A DNA stretch of 64,000 bases from Myxococcales bacterium. Lineage in GTDB: Bacteria; Myxococcota_A; Polyangia; Polyangiales; Ga0077539. The position numbers were made by a program, and so were the translations under genes. Of the stretch, positions 62,630-64,000 are shown in pieces; the stretch's first letter is position 1, and each line of letters starts with the position of its first letter. The DNA lies in the NCBI GenBank assembly GCA_016793325.1, contig JAEUKI010000093.1, forward strand, positions 26,009 to 90,008, read 5' to 3'. Below the pieces are notes generated by a model. It saw only the letters and a list, made by a program, of their open reading frames with translations, was not told the DNA's origin and made no database searches.

Positions 62630-63181
62630 TCACCGCCCCGTGACGGTCGAGTAGTGAAACCCGAGGAGCAGCGCGAACCACAGGTCTGCTTCGGGGCGTC
62701 CCGGGCGAAAGTCGACGTCCATCCGGAGCGACGCGGTCACGGCCGAGCGCGTCGCGTTGCGCACGATCAAGAAGTCCGTCGAACGCCCGCCAGAGAGCAC
62801 GAAGCCCGCGGTGAGGTCGAGGCTCCCGCCGAGCGAGTACCACGCGATCGCGTCGCGCGACGAGATCCCGAACGGGACGAACGACGCCCTCGCGTGCGCG
62901 ATGAACCGCTCGCCTCCGCCGAGCACGCCGAACGACGCGCCGAGCGAGCCGTGGCCGTAGTCGTTGCTGACTCGACCGTTGAGCTCGAGGCCCGCGAGGA
63001 CCGCGACCGGGTTCAACCCGACGCCCGCGTGCACGCTCCCGTGCGCTTCGCCGGCGATGATCGTGTGGCCTCGCGGCGTCGCGAGCACCGAGGGGCCTCC
63101 CTGGGCGGCGAAGGCAGTGGCGCACCCCGCAGAAGGCGCGAAGACGAGGAGACCCAAGAGCGCGAGCGAGCGTGTTGTCAC
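62630..63181 (-). CDS. small lipoprotein, possibly beta-barrel
   Basis: The start is taken at GTG 63181 (MTTRSLALLGLLVFAPSAGC), which gives the lipobox PSAGC; an upstream ATG (63265) is in frame but would make a long N-terminus. The 183-aa protein has alternating hydrophobic strands with glycine turns: GVGLNPVAVLAGLELNGRVS, GASFGVLGGG, LGGSLDLTAGFVLSGG and MDVDFRPGRPE, ending FALLLGFHYSTVTGR. This pattern suits an eight-stranded outer-membrane barrel, but a lipoprotein-type beta-sandwich is equally possible. No family was recognised. Its stop lies three bases from the operator region. Confidence 0.7.
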   Translation of the reverse strand: MTTRSLALLGLLVFAPSAGCATAFAAQGGPSVLATPRGHTIIAGEAHGSVHAGVGLNPVAVLAGLELNGRVSNDYGHGSLGASFGVLGGGERFIAHARASFVPFGISSRDAIAWYSLGGSLDLTAGFVLSGGRSTDFLIVRNATRSAVTASLRMDVDFRPGRPEADLWFALLLGFHYSTVTGR

Positions 63182-63325
63182 GGCGTGTAAGCGACGTGAA
63201 TGCGCGAAGCGTTCCAGCGGTTTTGCTGATGGATCGCTGCGCAGTTCGCGCAGCGTGCACGCCAATCCTCCTCCTCGCGTGGCCGGTGCTCACCCATGGA
63301 CCGCCTCGAAGTACGCTATGCGACC

Positions 63326-64000
63326 ATGAAATCGACTCGTCTTGTGGGCGCATCGCTCGCCGCGGTGCTGATCGCTTGCGGCGCTCCCACAGAGCCCCGA
63401 GACAGCTCGGTCGACGATCGCGCGGACAGCCGCGCGGCGCCGGACACGGGCGTCGACTCCGGCGTCGATGCGGGATCGGTCCTCGATAGCAGCGTCGACG
63501 CTGGATTCGACTCGAGCACCGACGCTGAAGAGGACGCCGGAGAAGACAGCAACGCAGAAGGCGGAGCAGACACCGACGCGGACACGGACTCGGGCACGGA
63601 CACAGATTCGGCGAGCGACACGGGCGTCGATACGGGCGTGGACACGGGCGTCGACGTGCGCACGGACAGCGGCGTCGACGTCGTGACGGACACTGGTTGC
63701 TCGCGCATGTGCGGCGGCCGTTGCGTCGATGTGGCGACGGATCCGATGCACTGCGGAGGCTGCAACATGCCGTGCCCCACGACGAGCAACGGGACGGCGG
63801 TGTGCGTCGCGGCCTCGTGCTCGGTGCGCTGCGATCCCGGCTATGTGTTCGTCGCGACGCGTTGTGTCGCTGCGCCTGTTCCGCGCGCGATCGCGCCGCT
63901 CTCGGGACAGTGGGTCACCTCTGCGCGCCCCACGCTTCGATGGAGCGTCGAGTCGCCCACCAACGGAGCGCGCGTCGAGATCTGTCGCGACGCTGGATGT
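63326..64000 (+). CDS. Cys-containing lipoprotein, N-terminal part (runs past the window end)
   Basis: The start is ATG 63326 (MKSTRLVGASLAAVLIAC), with Cys18 as the lipobox Cys. A Ser/Asp-rich linker rich in DSGVDAG, DTGVDTGVDTGVD and DSGVDV runs to about residue 125. A Cys-rich module follows: CSRMCGGRCVDVATDPMHCG and CNMPCPTTSNGTAVC. From about 190 the sequence IAPLSGQWVTSARPTLRW and GARVEICRDAGC recalls the start of myxobacterial FG-GAP propeller proteins, so more repeats probably continue beyond the window. Only 225 codons are visible. Transcribed divergently from the small lipoprotein. Confidence 0.85.
   Translation, partial: MKSTRLVGASLAAVLIACGAPTEPRDSSVDDRADSRAAPDTGVDSGVDAGSVLDSSVDAGFDSSTDAEEDAGEDSNAEGGADTDADTDSGTDTDSASDTGVDTGVDTGVDVRTDSGVDVVTDTGCSRMCGGRCVDVATDPMHCGGCNMPCPTTSNGTAVCVAASCSVRCDPGYVFVATRCVAAPVPRAIAPLSGQWVTSARPTLRWSVESPTNGARVEICRDAGC

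Overview
The window is very GC-rich and looks like a chromosomal segment from a myxobacterium of the Polyangia/Sandaracinaceae type (Myxococcota). The signs are about 18 lipoproteins whose lipobox is often followed by Asp/Ser/Gly/Ala-rich linkers, MYXO-CTERM-like tails, Cys-rich surface proteins with G-F-x-x-C-D-x-N-x-x-N-G-C-E repeats, MopE-like D-x-D-x-D-G modules, eukaryotic-type Ser/Thr kinases and an FHA-containing sigma-54 activator. No rRNA, tRNA, CRISPR array, transposase or prophage genes were seen. About 42 genes are supported. The species assignment is inference.

Layout. 0.16-3.77 kb: a four-base-overlapping operon (mpl ligase, DUF4388 protein, NtrY-like histidine kinase). 3.86-4.61 kb: membrane-anchored dual-specificity phosphatase. 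4.80-6.91 kb: lipoprotein with swivelling-His and PEP/pyruvate-binding (ATP-grasp) domains. 7.3-10.9 kb: DUF4328 membrane protein and a large propeller lipoprotein. 10.9-12.0 kb: REP-like inverted repeats and a decaying ORF. 12.1-23.8 kb: surface proteins, including two tandem paralogues of about 800 aa that contain a collinear DNA duplication, a heme-motif/TolB-like lipoprotein and a 273-bp palindromic element with a 25-bp tandem array. 23.9-28.1 kb: enoyl-CoA hydratase family, AgmX/PglI-like protein, propeller lipoprotein, Uma2-like protein and a 158-bp hairpin element. 28.2-31.7 kb: operon OmpA/TSP3 - Cys-rich lipoprotein - propeller. 32-39.3 kb: two MYXO-CTERM-like proteins around a glutathione S-transferase. 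39.4-40.4 kb: Rieske oxygenase alpha subunit. 40.5-40.7 kb: a perfect 66-bp inverted repeat. 40.7-52.1 kb: glycosyltransferase, trypsin-like lipoprotein, Gly-rich lipoprotein, NarL-type two-component pair and a 1,736-aa lipoprotein. 52.1-62.5 kb: triple-LCCL lipoprotein, TPR/PEGA-like protein, two Ser/Thr kinases, two FG-GAP-like lipoproteins, FHA-sigma54 activator and its membrane partner. 62.6-64 kb: small barrel-like lipoprotein and a lipoprotein truncated by the window edge.

How the genes may work together. Most of the window builds or displays the cell envelope. The 52-62.5 kb segment is the best candidate for an undescribed system. Kinases that could phosphorylate Thr sit beside an FHA-domain transcription activator. 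The promoter regions of the kinase operon and of the activator operon share an identical 16-bp sequence and several TTGTGCAC half-sites. The nearby outputs are secreted lipoproteins with ligand-binding-type domains. A second possible circuit is the two-component pair at 44.7-46.7 kb, flanked by two divergent promoters that share an ACTTCAAACT motif. Both circuits are inferred from sequence alone.
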